Source: JAIOQJ01 sp963718635 (lineage in GTDB: Bacteria; Planctomycetota; Planctomycetia; Gemmatales; Gemmataceae). Taken from it: a stretch of 64,000 bases of DNA. Numbering within the stretch: the stretch's first letter is position 1; each line of letters opens with the position of its first letter. Location: contig OY970367.1 in assembly GCA_963718635.1 (NCBI GenBank), positions 248,001 to 312,000 of the forward strand, read 5' to 3'. The notes under the pieces are model-generated. The model was not told where the DNA came from. It made no database searches and saw only the letters and a list, made by a program, of their open reading frames with translations. This document shows positions 43,145 to 53,304 of this stretch, one piece after another. Both the position numbers and the translations under genes were made by a program.

Positions 43145-43927
43145 ATGCAGTTGAGCGCTAGCAGGCTTTTTGTCGGCGCGTTGATATTGCTGACCGGCAT
43201 CGTGGGCGTGCAATTGACCACCGTTGATGCGGCCGACGCCGTCCCGGAGAAAGAGTTCAAGGCATTGACCGAGCAGGACATCAAAAATATCCAGCTGTTG
43301 CTGAACGACGGCAAGCCGGCCAAGAAGACGGCCGACCGGTCGATCAAATCGAGTGCGTTGATGATCGCGGCGTATGCTCAAAGCCGGCTCGGCGCCAATG
43401 CCGCCGACGACGCCAAACTGGCGACGCTGCGCGACACGGCCATCAAAGTGGCGATGACCGGCGGCAAGAAAAAATACATGGACGCCGTCGCGTCGGCCAA
43501 GATGTTGGATCCGGGCATGGCCGCAGCCGGCAAGCCTGACACCAAGAAGATTGACCTGATCAAAGCCACGGAAGTGGATATGGAAGAGCTGATGTACCAG
43601 TTCAAAAAGACCGCTGTCGGCGGGTTGGGCATCGAGGAAGAAATCAAAGCGAGTTCGAAAAAAGCCGTTGCAACGATGACTCCGGAAAAAGCTTTGGGTA
43701 TTGCTCAGCGCATTCAGATTGTTGGCGAATTCTGCGACAGTCTGCAACCGCAAGGCGGGTTCAGTGCCGCTAAGCCGAAGAAAGACTGGGACGACTACAA
43801 CAAGAAAATGAAAGACGCCGCGACCGATTTAGCAACGGCCGCCAAAGGCAACAATCCGAAAGGCCTCATGGCCGCGTTCACCAAGGTTGATGCCAGCTGC
43901 GTGGCGTGTCACAACAAGTTCAAGTAA
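43145..43927 (+). CDS. Cytochrome c'-like secreted protein
   Basis: A 260-residue protein with a signal peptide (LFVGALILLTGIVGVQLTTVDA) and a single heme-attachment motif CVACH at the C-terminus (SCVACHNKFK), where class II (cytochrome c') proteins carry it. Residues about 50-240 are helical (LMIAAYAQSRLG, DMEELMYQFKKTAVGG, NKKMKDAATDLATAAK) with two helical repeats, twice the usual length of cytochrome c' (about 130). A GAGGAG ribosome site precedes the ATG. It is probably a periplasmic electron carrier or sensor. Confidence 0.8.
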   Translation: MQLSASRLFVGALILLTGIVGVQLTTVDAADAVPEKEFKALTEQDIKNIQLLLNDGKPAKKTADRSIKSSALMIAAYAQSRLGANAADDAKLATLRDTAIKVAMTGGKKKYMDAVASAKMLDPGMAAAGKPDTKKIDLIKATEVDMEELMYQFKKTAVGGLGIEEEIKASSKKAVATMTPEKALGIAQRIQIVGEFCDSLQPQGGFSAAKPKKDWDDYNKKMKDAATDLATAAKGNNPKGLMAAFTKVDASCVACHNKFK

Positions 43928-43943
43928 TGGCTTTTTGGAAGGG

Positions 43944-44008
43944 GCGAGCCGAGCAGCGTAAGCTGCCGGGTTATGACATAACCCGGCAGCTTACGCTGCT
44001 CGGCTCGC
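43944..44008. repeat. Perfect 65-base palindrome
   Basis: 31-bp perfect arms (43944-43974 and 43978-44008) around a three-base loop. Arm core GAGCCGAGCAGCGTAAGCTG. It lies between two convergent genes and could end both transcripts. Confidence 0.85.
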
Positions 44009-44033
44009 TTCAACCTACCCGCTCGCCGCTGCT

Positions 44034-44783
44034 TTAACGCTTGGGCGAAGGCTGGGGACTCAGCACCTTGGCCGGGTCTTCTTTGATGGTCATTTTCCGT
44101 GCTTCGTTGTCAATAAATTCAAACGGATCGGGCAGATTCACTTTGACAAACGGCGCCTGGGCCGTTCGGACTTGGATCTTCAAATTGATAATGCTGGCGG
44201 CGGTGAAATCGGCCGTCGGATCTTCCAGCGAAGCCCGATCGACTGTCGGCCGCGCCAAGATCGGTAGGTCTGCGGGCCGAGTTATATCACGCGCCGGATT
44301 GTTCACCAGGGCGCCCGTCGGCAAGGCCGCTCGTTCTGGTACGTCGAGTATGGCTTGAGCGAGTTCCAACGGCACACGTTCCGGCAGCGCCGTTGGCCTT
44401 GGCTCGGCTTTTGATTTTGCACGATATGGAACTGCGGTCAATGTTGCATCGGTCAACATAGGCTGCGAATCGAGCAGCTTGGCAGGAATAGCGCGGACCG
44501 ATGCGCCCTTCACTTCAATCGATGCAGTCGGCAACGGGCGAAAAGCCTCCGTCATCTTCGTCAAAAGCTTGGCGGCTTCCGCATCGGCAACCGAAGCAGC
44601 CTTAACCGGCGGCGCGGGCGGTTCTTCTTTTTTCGCACTGCCCGGCATTGGTTCTTCAGCCACCGCATCCGACGCCGGCGCAGCGGCGACGACTGCGGTG
44701 CGCGCACAACAATCGGGACCGGGTTGATTGCCGCAACCAAGGGAGGCCAGCAGAGGAGCGAGCAGCCAATATTTCTTGTACAT
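44034..44783 (-). CDS. Lipoprotein of unknown function
   Basis: A 249-residue protein from the ATG at 44783. The signal (MYKKYWLLAPLLASLGCGNQ) contains the lipobox SLGC. Most of the rest is Ala/Pro/Glu rich with few long hydrophobic runs. A partly ordered part (AASIINLKIQVRTAQAPFVKVNLPDPFEFI) is near the end. No domain was recognised. The group II intron's 3' end is about 90 bases upstream, so its own promoter was probably displaced or is in that stretch. Confidence 0.65.
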   Translation of the reverse strand: MYKKYWLLAPLLASLGCGNQPGPDCCARTAVVAAAPASDAVAEEPMPGSAKKEEPPAPPVKAASVADAEAAKLLTKMTEAFRPLPTASIEVKGASVRAIPAKLLDSQPMLTDATLTAVPYRAKSKAEPRPTALPERVPLELAQAILDVPERAALPTGALVNNPARDITRPADLPILARPTVDRASLEDPTADFTAASIINLKIQVRTAQAPFVKVNLPDPFEFIDNEARKMTIKEDPAKVLSPQPSPKR

Positions 44784-45008
44784 GAACGTTATACCGCTGA
44801 AGCTAAATCTGGTTTCGAAACGCATACAAATCCGAAAGCGCAGGGCGCCAGCCGATTCTGGCGAAACGAGCACGGTAGGATTTCCTCGTTAGTAGAGTCG
44901 AGGAGTGGCGCGGTGCGAACGTTCCGATGGACAACAAGCGTAGCCGGTCTGAACACTGTCGCTACGCCCCATCTGCTTCGGTCCGTCCGTTTCCACTCCC
45001 CGCTCGGC

Positions 45009-45041
45009 GAACCGGACGGGCGGATTTCCCGCATCCGGCTC
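45009..45041 (-). ncRNA. Group II intron domain V
   Basis: The minus strand reads GAGCCGGATGCGGG followed by AAATCC and CGCCCGTCCGGTTC, a typical domain V hairpin with an AGC-like catalytic triad region at its base. Confidence 0.75.
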
Positions 45042-45054
45042 TCGGACTTGTCTC

Positions 45055-46386
45055 TCACACCTTCGCAAACAGCCGGCGTGGGCGGAAGTTTTCCAGTTGG
45101 ATCAGTCCCAACTCCTCGTGCAGGTATCGTCGCGAGTACGTAGTGATACTCGAACCTCGCACGCGATGCTTCCGGCCCAGCCACCGACGCAGCCTACAGC
45201 GCACGTGATCCATCAGTGTCGCATAGACCTCCGTTACCGGACCGTAACAAAAGTAGTTGGCCCAACCTCTTAGGACCGAGTTCAGGCTTCCCACAAGTTC
45301 TTCGGTTTCCCGGCACGTCGTTCGCCCTCGGGTCATCTCGCTGACCTTCGCGGTCATGGCTCCGATCTTCTTATCCGACGGTCGTGGGCTGATATACGCA
45401 CGACCGTTCCTACGCGAGTAACACCGCCCGAACGTGTAGCCTAAGAACGTGAACGTCTCTTCCGGCAGAACACACCGCCGCGTCTTCTTCTCGTTGACCG
45501 TCAACCGCAGCTTCCCCATGATCTCACGCATCTCGACCATCGCCTCGTCGGCTAGGCCTCCCGGCGTGCAGATCACGAAGTCGTCCGCATAGTTCACGAT
45601 GCGAGCGTCCAAACGCCTTTGGTGACCTTGGACCTTCCAGGCCAGAATGAAGCGACGCATATACAGATTCGCCAACAGCGGAGACAAGACCCCTCCTTGC
45701 GGAGTGCCCCTCCCCTCGTCCTTGTTGCGGGTCGTCCGCGTCTTCCGCCCACGCTCGTCCGTTTCCTCGACCGCCGCTTCCAGCCATTGTTTGATGACGT
45801 GAAGCACGTGTCGATCCACGATCCGACGCGACACCGACTTCATCAGCTCGGCGTGCGGAATGCTGTCGAAGTAGCCGCTCAAGTCCGCGTCAACCACCTC
45901 CGTATAGCCATCGTCCAACAGCGCTTGCACCGCTTTCACAGCGTCGTGAGCGCCTATCCCCGTCCGGTAAGCGTGTTGCTCCGGCTGCAGGTCCGCCTCG
46001 AAGATCGGTTCGAGTATCAACACTGCCGCCATCTGCGCCACTCGGTCCCGTATCGTCGGTATGCCCAGCGGTCGTTGTTTCCCATCGGCCTTCGGAATCC
46101 ATACCCGTCGAACCGCCTGGGGCTTGTACGTCCGCGTCTTCAACTCTTCCGCCAGTTCCCCAAGCCACTTCGCCGGACCGTACGTCGTGATGTCTTCGAA
46201 CGTCTGACCGTCCACCCCCGCTGCTCCGTCGTTCGCTCGGCAACGAGCGTAGGCGTGCATCAGAACGTCCATCCGATACATCTTGTCGTACAGCGCATAG
46301 AAGCGGAACTCAGGTTCAGCTTTCGCTTTCGTGTGTAGTGCCGTCCGAAGCTTCTCAACCTTTTCCGGTGGGGTTGGTAGAAACAT
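45055..46386 (-). CDS. Group II intron reverse transcriptase/maturase
   Basis: A 443-residue protein from the ATG at 46386 (MFLPTPPEKVEKLRTAL). Reverse-transcriptase blocks: RRVWIPKADGKQRPLGIPTIRDRVAQ, VVDADLSGYFDSIPH, GTPQGGVLSPLLANLYM, and the active site NYADDFVI. The X/maturase region (CRETEELVGSLNSVLRGWANYF, then RLRRWLGRKH) follows. No H-N-H endonuclease is present, typical of class C. The GAGGGAT before the ATG is the likely ribosome site; an upstream start at 46455 is possible. It drives splicing and retrohoming of its intron. Confidence 0.92.
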   Translation of the reverse strand: MFLPTPPEKVEKLRTALHTKAKAEPEFRFYALYDKMYRMDVLMHAYARCRANDGAAGVDGQTFEDITTYGPAKWLGELAEELKTRTYKPQAVRRVWIPKADGKQRPLGIPTIRDRVAQMAAVLILEPIFEADLQPEQHAYRTGIGAHDAVKAVQALLDDGYTEVVDADLSGYFDSIPHAELMKSVSRRIVDRHVLHVIKQWLEAAVEETDERGRKTRTTRNKDEGRGTPQGGVLSPLLANLYMRRFILAWKVQGHQRRLDARIVNYADDFVICTPGGLADEAMVEMREIMGKLRLTVNEKKTRRCVLPEETFTFLGYTFGRCYSRRNGRAYISPRPSDKKIGAMTAKVSEMTRGRTTCRETEELVGSLNSVLRGWANYFCYGPVTEVYATLMDHVRCRLRRWLGRKHRVRGSSITTYSRRYLHEELGLIQLENFRPRRLFAKV

Positions 46387-46918
46387 GTCAATCCCTCGGG
46401 CTGTCGCTTCTTTCGACACCGTACAAGAACTGAGGCCCCTTCCCTCCACCGGCATTACCCGGCTTCAACGGTACTACGAGCCCCTCCGCCACCTGACTTG
46501 GCCCGGCCTCTCCCTCGCGGGTCTCCGGTTGATCGTCACACGCGATCACCAAGCAGGCTTCCCGTGTTGCATGGTCTTCCTTTGAGAGCGTGCTGTCGCC
46601 CTTACTCCGGCAGGAGAAGCAACCCATTCGTTTTCGGTGCGATTGAACTCCGCACCTGGAGTCTGTGGTTGCTTCCGGCGGCCTTCCCCTTCGCGGCACA
46701 GGGTCGGCTCCTGCATCACTCGTTTTCGGAGCTTGCTGGCGTTCACGTTACATTACGGCCCACTCTCTCGCGGAGTCACTGTATGACCCTTTCCATCCAA
46801 GGCTCCGACGGCTTCGTTGCCTCCACCGCCGCTTGGATTGCTACCGGTCGGAAAACGACTAAACTTACCGGGTGGGACTTTCACCCACTGAAAAACCATA
46901 CCTTCTCACGGCGCACGC

Positions 46919-47057
46919 CGCGACGCGAAGGCTTTGCGCAGCGGAGCGCTTTCGGCGCTGAGCGTTTGTTTCACGGCGCAAGCGAGCCGAGCAGCGTAGG
47001 CTGCCGGGCGATAAAACGAAAACAAACGCTCCGCTGCGCAAAGCCTCCGCGTCGCGG
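46919..47057. repeat. Large palindrome with another palindrome's half inside
   Basis: 31-bp arms (46919-46949 and about 47027-47057) containing GCGACGCG and AAGCCTCCGC with one mismatch. Inner arms GCGTTTGTTT/AAACAAACGC. The loop (about 46983-47008) repeats GCGAGCCGAGCAGCGTAGGC, half of the palindrome at 43944-44008 with one change. Confidence 0.75.
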
Positions 47058-47094
47058 CTAACGAGAAAACCGCGACTTAGAATAGCCTACGCTC

Positions 47095-47790
47095 CTACTT
47101 GGCCGCTTCAAGAATCAGTTTAACAGAAGTGCCTTCTTTCGGCAGCAGGGCGGTGTTCGTTTCGAGCTTGAGGTATTTCTCTTCCTTCATGGTGAGCGAC
47201 GACTGGCAGACCGTTTCATCGGTCACCGGGTAAATGGCAATGAGGGTGCCCGTCATGTCGGCGCCATATTTCGTTTCTTCTTTATTTGGATCAATCTTCG
47301 ACATGACCGATCCCGTAAAGCGAAATTTGACGCTTTTGGGAAAGGGCGCCTTTGTCTTGGGATCGATGAGAAGTTTATCAATCGCTACCTTCTTGGCGGC
47401 GCCGCCATCGCCTTTCCATTCAATGTAAACTTTGACATCGGGCCCCGTGCAGGGAACTTCTCCTCCCTTGACTGGCTTACCCGGCTTCAACCCGATAGCC
47501 TCAAGCGCTTTGTGAACGTCGCTCGGCAGCACGTTGATCGTGACGACAGTCTCGTGCGATTTCTGCCCCTTTCCTTCCTTGCGATCGTGAGCCCAGCAAG
47601 CAATCACTTCGACCGGATAAATGGTATCGTATTGGGGCAACTTTCGAGGCGCAATTGACGCATCAATTACTACCGATTGCTTCTCTTTGTCCGCCAGGAC
47701 GCCAGGCCCGATCTGCTCTTCCGCGGCTCGACTATATGCAGCTGAAATGAACAACATAGACGACGTGAAAAACAAGCAACGCATGGTCAT
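47095..47790 (-). CDS. YdjY-domain secreted protein
   Basis: A 231-residue protein. A signal peptide (MTMRCLFFTSSMLFISAAYS) precedes GPGVLADKEKQSVVIDASIAPRKLPQ and YPVEVIACWAHDRKEGKGQKSHETVVTINVLPSDVHKALEAIGLKPGKPV. The 'HETVV ... PSDVHKALEAIGLKPG' block marks the YdjY domain of planctomycete secreted proteins. The rest is beta-rich (VYIEWKGDG, VKFRFTGSV). No enzymatic site is visible. The gene is convergent to the intron-bearing palindrome. Confidence 0.8.
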   Translation of the reverse strand: MTMRCLFFTSSMLFISAAYSRAAEEQIGPGVLADKEKQSVVIDASIAPRKLPQYDTIYPVEVIACWAHDRKEGKGQKSHETVVTINVLPSDVHKALEAIGLKPGKPVKGGEVPCTGPDVKVYIEWKGDGGAAKKVAIDKLLIDPKTKAPFPKSVKFRFTGSVMSKIDPNKEETKYGADMTGTLIAIYPVTDETVCQSSLTMKEEKYLKLETNTALLPKEGTSVKLILEAAK

Positions 47791-47868
47791 GAACTCGCTC
47801 CAATGATTTAGCTTTAAGCGATCCTTTGTTCATAATGTATCATCCAGGCCAACAGTCGGGGCAATTTT

Positions 47869-47953
47869 GGCGAGCCGGGAGTGTCAGCGACCGGGAAAGA
47901 CGCTCGAAACTATTTGAACCAGTGTCGCCGGTCGCTGACGCTCGCAGCTCGCC
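47869..47953. repeat. Palindrome of the GCGAGC-CGGGAG class
   Basis: GGCGAGCCGGGAGTGTCAGC pairs imperfectly with a right arm containing GGTCGCTGACGCTCGC and ending AGCTCGCC. A close relative is at 60852-60912. It lies in the gap 47791-48153, which has no other feature. Confidence 0.65.
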
Positions 47954-48153
47954 TGATTCATTTGCGAACACTTTCTTGCGGCAGCGTAAGATTCACTTCC
48001 TATTTGCTTTTCCAACAGTTCAGACCTACCGTTTGATGAGTTGTTACAACCCTGCCAGGCTGCAAAATCCGTACTCTTTCGCGCCCAGCCAAATGTTAGT
48101 TCGACTGTGCAGCCTGCCAGTGGTGCAATTGCAGCTAATCAAGGATTTCCGCA

Positions 48154-50331
48154 ATGCGGTTCGATATCAGTCGCTCATCCAGACAGATGCAAAAATCGGC
48201 AGCGGCGGGGTATCGCCAGCTGCTGCGTAAGTTCAACACCTGCTTCACCCGCAATACGGCAGCACGACTATCGCCGTCATCAGGCAAGCGCTATCGGCTT
48301 GCGGTTGAGCAGTTGGAAGACCGATCGTTAATGTCGGGTTCCGGCCTCGGCAGCACTCTTTACCCCACTTTGCTATCTTCGCCGAGTGAAGCGGCTGCTG
48401 TCTGGACTCCGACGGCCGCGCCGGTTCAGATCCAGGTGAACACAACTGTTGCCGGCATCCAACAGACATTTCCCGAAAGCCCGAAGTCGGTCGCTACCGA
48501 CGCGAACGGCAACTTCGTCGTTGTCTGGGGCGATTCGGCAAAAGACGGCAGCGGCTATGGCGTCTACGCGCAGCGCTACGACTCGGGCAGCAATCCGATA
48601 GGGCCTCAGTTTCAGGTGAATACGACGACCGCAAGCGATCAGAAATTCGCCACTGTGGCGATGGATCCGGCGGGCGCTTTTGTCATCACCTGGTCGAGCT
48701 TTCAGCAAGGCAGCATTTACTGGAACATTTACGCCCAACGTTACGACGCCGCCGGCGTTGCACAAGGAAATGAATTCCGCGTCAATACGACGACGACCGA
48801 AAATAACGAATGGTCGATGCCGACGATGGACGCGAATGGCAACTTTGTCATTGCCTGGTCGTCCGGCGTGGCAAGCCCTCAGACATCCGGGATCCGCGCT
48901 CAACGTTACACCGCTGACGGTCTCCCCCTCGGCGGGCAGATGCAGGTTAATTCCTACACGGCCTACGATCAGGAATATTCGGCGATCGCATCTCAGCCGA
49001 ATGGAAAGTTTGTCATCGTCTGGTCGAGCCAGTTCGAGGATGGCAACGGCTGGGGTGTTTACGGCCAACAGTTCGACTCCAAGGGCTATTACGTCGGTAC
49101 AGAATTTCGCATCAACACTTATACGGCGGGCGATCAATTTCATCCGAGCATCGCCGCCGACGCCAACGGCAACTTTGTTGTCTCGTGGACCAGTCAAGGT
49201 CAGGACGGCAACGGCTACGGCATCTTTGCCCAACGTTACTCTTCAGACGGAACCAAGCTTGGCGGCGAATTCCAAGTGAACACGACGACCGCGAACGATC
49301 AGACTTCCTCCGCCATCGCCATGGATGCCGATGGCCATTTCCTCATCACCTGGACGAGCAACGGTCAGGGCCGTGGAACGACGAATGGCATCTACGGTCA
49401 ATGGTATGACGCCAGTGGCGCAGCCTATGGCGGCGAATTCTGCATCAATTCAACCACGGGCAGCCAGCAGTATTCATCGGCAGCGCTGACAAAGGGCCTT
49501 CTCGATGTGGTCTGGAGCGGCAGTTCCACAGGCGATCTGAGCGGTGTGTATGAGCGTGTCTTTGCTTCGCCGTTCGAAGTTCCTCCGATTGTAATTAAAA
49601 CGGCCGCGCCGCCGCCGGCGCCTTTGCCGCCCGCGATAACGCCCGTCGTTTTGCCGGTCCCGGTGAGCATGCTGCCGAACAATGTTCCGAAGCTCGCTAT
49701 CATCCAAACCCAGGCACCGCCTGCTTCAGCCGTGGAAAAGCCGACGACCACTTCCTCGGCTGTTGGTCAAGCGCCGACCACGGCAAGCGCACAGCCGTTA
49801 TCGCGCCCGAATGCTGTTTCTGCCGCCCATTCATTTGCCGCCTCGAATTCGGCGGCGGGGAGCGCGGCAAAAGCCATTGCTCAGGTCAAGCCGGCGCCGG
49901 CACGCGAAGCGACCGAAGTGGCTGCGAGTGGCAGCACATCAGCCGACGCAACGCCTCAAACCGCGGCGAGTTCGCTGGGGTCTTCGACCGTGAATTCCAT
50001 TAGCGCCCTGCTCGCGTTGAATCATCCTTTATGGGCGTCGGAAAATCCTTCCATCGTGGCGGCGCTCGATCGGGCGATCGAGCGGGGAGAATTGGGCGGC
50101 ACTTCGGTTGAGCTGTCTGTGGCGCTCGGCCTGTCGCTCTCGGCCAGCTACTTTGTCTTCCAGTTCCGGACGCTTTACAGCGTACTCGGTTCGTTGCTGT
50201 TCGCCACGCCTTTGTGGGAACAGTTCGACATGATCCGCGCCCTGGAAGGCGCCTCGAAAAACAAAAACAAATGGCGTTCCTTGACTGATGACCACGAAGA
50301 CGATGAACGGCTAAGTCCGATTCTCGGGTAG
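48154..50331 (+). CDS. Large repeat protein with planctomycete N-terminal signature
   Basis: A 725-residue protein. The N-terminus YRLAVEQLEDRSLMSG is the LEPR-XLL-like signature of giant planctomycete surface proteins. Residues about 90-480 hold seven copies of a roughly 48-residue repeat (DANGNFVVVWGDSAKDGSGYGVYAQRY ... FQVNTTT), most likely a beta-propeller. A Pro/Ala/Thr-rich stretch (485-620) leads to a membrane segment (VALGLSLSASYFVF) near the end. It is probably an exported surface protein. An AAGGA ribosome site is ten bases from the ATG. Confidence 0.85.
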   Translation: MRFDISRSSRQMQKSAAAGYRQLLRKFNTCFTRNTAARLSPSSGKRYRLAVEQLEDRSLMSGSGLGSTLYPTLLSSPSEAAAVWTPTAAPVQIQVNTTVAGIQQTFPESPKSVATDANGNFVVVWGDSAKDGSGYGVYAQRYDSGSNPIGPQFQVNTTTASDQKFATVAMDPAGAFVITWSSFQQGSIYWNIYAQRYDAAGVAQGNEFRVNTTTTENNEWSMPTMDANGNFVIAWSSGVASPQTSGIRAQRYTADGLPLGGQMQVNSYTAYDQEYSAIASQPNGKFVIVWSSQFEDGNGWGVYGQQFDSKGYYVGTEFRINTYTAGDQFHPSIAADANGNFVVSWTSQGQDGNGYGIFAQRYSSDGTKLGGEFQVNTTTANDQTSSAIAMDADGHFLITWTSNGQGRGTTNGIYGQWYDASGAAYGGEFCINSTTGSQQYSSAALTKGLLDVVWSGSSTGDLSGVYERVFASPFEVPPIVIKTAAPPPAPLPPAITPVVLPVPVSMLPNNVPKLAIIQTQAPPASAVEKPTTTSSAVGQAPTTASAQPLSRPNAVSAAHSFAASNSAAGSAAKAIAQVKPAPAREATEVAASGSTSADATPQTAASSLGSSTVNSISALLALNHPLWASENPSIVAALDRAIERGELGGTSVELSVALGLSLSASYFVFQFRTLYSVLGSLLFATPLWEQFDMIRALEGASKNKNKWRSLTDDHEDDERLSPILG

Positions 50332-50390
50332 CGAGTGCTAAAGATTTGAAACCGCGCATGGTGCGCAGAATTATGGGCTTTTTGTACTCT

Positions 50391-50538
50391 TCACGCTCCG
50401 CGTGAAGACTTCTTCACGCGCAACGTGCAGAGTACACGGGTGCCTTAAGTCTTTCTGGCAATTCTGCCGAGCGGCGCGGCGTAAGCCCGCCGTGTTTCCG
50501 AACCCACGGCGGGCTTACGCCGCGCCGCTCGGCAGAAT
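50391..50538. repeat. Short and long palindromes, the latter with 34-bp perfect arms
   Basis: TTCACGC repeats (50391-50421) form a small hairpin. Then arms 50461-50494 and 50505-50538 pair perfectly over 34 bases around TTTCCGAACC. It sits between the propeller protein and the GGDEF gene and is a probable terminator/REP-like element. Confidence 0.8.
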
Positions 50539-50605
50539 CGGTTGGCGCACCCGAGTACATTGTTTGCGGCATGGCGCCCCCGTCCCCACTGACTGAGGAT
50601 TTCTG

Positions 50606-53024
50606 ATGAAACTTTTCTCGCCTGCCATTCGCTTGGCCTTTGGTCTAGCCAGTCTTACCGTCGGTATTATTTTTGGCGTCGCCGCTCTCGGTTTGTTGCC
50701 CGATCGGCGTGCCGACATTCTCGATAAGCGCAGAGCCTTGAGCGAAGAAATGGCTATCCATTTCTCTTACTCGGCTCAAAAGGGCGACCTATCGACTTTT
50801 CGCTCGACTACCAAAGCCGTTGCGGAACGAAATCCGGAAATCATCTCCGCGGCCTTGCGCCGGGCCGATGGCCGCCTGCTCTTTGACGTCGGCGACCACG
50901 AAACACACTGGACGGCAGGGAATTCAACGCAATCGACGCCGACCCATATCGTCGTTCCAATCACCGTAGGCGAGCAACGTTGGGGCGATCTGGAACTCTG
51001 CTTCCAGCCGATTGGCGATTCCCGCTGGGGGCGACAGTTCGACAATCCGGTTTTCAGCATTGCGGCTCTGGTGGGGCTGGCCGGCTTCGTCTGCTTCTAC
51101 ATTTACTTGCGATTTATCTTCCGCAGGCTTCAGATCGGTCACTCGTCGTCGATTCCGAAACGGGTACGCACGACTTTGAACACCCTCGTTGAGGGGGTTG
51201 TTATTCTGGACAACGATCGCAAGATCGCCATTGCCAACAACGCATTCGCCGACATGGTGGGACGTTCGGCCGCCGACCTCGAAGGCTGTAAGGTCGATGA
51301 ATTGTCTTGGGGTTCGGCGAACGATGGCGAGATGCCATGCGAGCGCCCCTGGCATAAAACCGTCGAGGCCGGTACGACCGAACTCGGCACGATGATGTCT
51401 CTGAACGTTGCCGGCGAAGAACTAAAAACTTTTTCCGTCAATTCAGCGCCGATCGTTTCAGACGATGGCAAGCCGCGCGGAGTGATGGCGACATTCGACA
51501 ATCTGACGGCGATGGAGCGAAAGAACGTCCAGCTTCGCAAACTGCTGAACAAGTTGAAGAGCTCGCGAGCCGTTATCCGCGAGCAGAATCAAACGCTGCG
51601 AACACTTGCCACACGGGATCCATTGACCAACTGCCTCAATCGTCGGGCGTTCTTTGAAGCCTTCGAGACGCAGTGGGGTGCCGCCGAGCGTTATGCCACG
51701 CCTTTGAGCTGCATCATGGTCGATGTCGATCACTTCAAATCGATCAACGATAACCACGGACATTCTGTTGGCGATGTCGTGTTGCAGCACCTGTCTAAAT
51801 TGCTGCATTCTCTCGTGCGCAAGAGCGATATTCTCTGTCGCTACGGCGGCGAAGAATTTTGCGTTCTCATGCCTCACATTGATCAGGAAGGCGCCGGCCA
51901 GGCGGCGGAACGCATTCGCAAAGCGATTGAATCGAGCCCCTGCACGGGGCTGAAAATCACCGCCAGCCTCGGCTATTCCGAAATAAGCCTCGGCACCATG
52001 GACCAGCGCGAACTGCTCAACCAAGCGGACATTGCCCTTTATGCCGCGAAAAACCAGGGTCGTAACCGGGCTATCTGTTGGAACCGCGATCTGAAACACA
52101 AAGGGAAACCATCATCCGGCAAATCGCGGTTGAGCGACAAAAAGGAACAGCGCGTCGATGCCAGGATTCCTTTCCATGCAGTGACGGCCCTGGTCAGCGC
52201 TTTAGGGCATCGCCATGCCGACACGGCCGAGCATAGCCGGCGCGTTTCGGATTTGTGCGTGGCCACCGCGACACGGCTTGATGACGCAGAGCGAATGCTA
52301 CGTCCTCGAAGTCGCCGGCCTATTGCATGACATCGGCAAATTAGGCGTGCCCGATGCTGTCCTCCTGAAGCCCGGCCCGCTTGATGAGCAGGAATGGAAA
52401 ATCATCCGCACCCATGAGGGGATGGGCGAAGCGATCATCATGTCGGCTTTTTCTTGCGAAGAGCTAACCGATATTGTTTGCAAACATCATTGCTTTTACA
52501 GCGGCAGCCGCCATGACGCCACCTCGCCCACCGGCGAAGAGATTCCTCTGGGCGCCCGGATCCTCTGTATCGCCGATGCCTACGATGCGATTGTTTCGGA
52601 TCGCGTCTATCGCAAAGGCCGCACGCAGGCGGAAGCGTTTGCCGAACTTCGTCGCTGTGCCGGAACTCAGTTCGACCCCGGCCTAGTCGAACGGTTCATC
52701 GAAGTGACGCTGGCTCGTGATGAAACGCGAACACCGCCGACGCTCGCTTTGTCGAAACAGACAGCGCTCAAAGTGGGTGTGCAGATCGAGAAACTGGCCT
52801 ATGCCTTGGATGCCGGCGATCATGGATCGCTCGCCCTCATGGCGAGCTACCTGAACGCAACCGCCAACATGCACGACATCCCGCCCATCGCGGCAGCCGC
52901 GGCCCGGCTGGAAAAGTCGGCCACGGCCGACTGCGATCGAATCGAGATCACCCGTATGACCATCGAGTTGCTCGATCTCTGCCGTTCAACCTATCGCTCC
53001 TACCTCCCGCCGCCGGCGGCCTAG
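50606..53024 (+). CDS. Membrane PAS-GGDEF-HD-GYP protein (split by a one-base shift)
   Basis: A protein of about 805 residues if joined. Two membrane helices (IRLAFGLASLTVGIIFGVAAL and FSIAALVGLAGFVCFYIYLRF) flank an extracytoplasmic region. A PAS domain (LNTLVEGVVILDNDRKIAIAN) and a GGDEF diguanylate cyclase (TRDPLTNCLNRRAFFEAF, active site RYGGEEFCVL) follow. Near 52292 the frame turns to RMLRPRSRRPIA-stop, while the next frame continues CYVLEVAGLLHDIGKLGVPD, an HD-GYP phosphodiesterase with HD in LLHDIGK and GARILCIADAYDAI. It would make and/or degrade c-di-GMP. A GAGGA ribosome site precedes ATG 50606. Confidence 0.85.
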
Positions 53025-53029
53025 CCGTT

Positions 53030-53143
53030 TAGCCGCGACTCGCAGGCTTTGCGAAGAGTCGCGTGCAGCTCGCCAAACGAATACACGCGGCATTTGAAGC
53101 AGCGGCTCGCGCGACTCTCCGCAAAGCCTGCAAGTCGCGGCTA
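53030..53143. repeat. Palindrome of the GCGACTCGCAGGC class
   Basis: AGCCGCGACTCGCAGGCTTT at the left and AAAGCCTGCAAGTCGCGGCT at the right pair with one mismatch. The loop holds a second pair AGAGTCGCG/CGCGACTCT. Confidence 0.7.
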
Positions 53144-53304
53144 AACGAGGAACGCGCCTAAATATTACAGTTCATTCACCTCTGCGCAAAACGTTGCGCG
53201 CCAGTTGCGCCGCGTTGGCAAAATGCGCAAAAATAACAACGAAGCGCCAGCAGCAGCGCCACATCCCTTTTGCGTATATATGGGTGTCCCTTTTCACCAA
53301 GAGA

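Larger units (their letters stand above)
44875..46916 (-). mobile_element. Group II intron (about 2.04 kb) encoding RT/maturase
   Basis: The 5' end is at GTGCGCCGTGAGAAGG (from 46916), followed by GTGAAAGTCCCACCC as in group II domain I. The RT/maturase ORF is at 45055-46386. Domain V is seen at 45009-45041. Domain VI is a long stem ending in ACTAAC near 44893, with the 3' end close to TCCTAC at 44875. The 5' exon is the palindrome at 46919-47057, the kind of inverted repeat after which class C introns insert. Confidence 0.75.
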
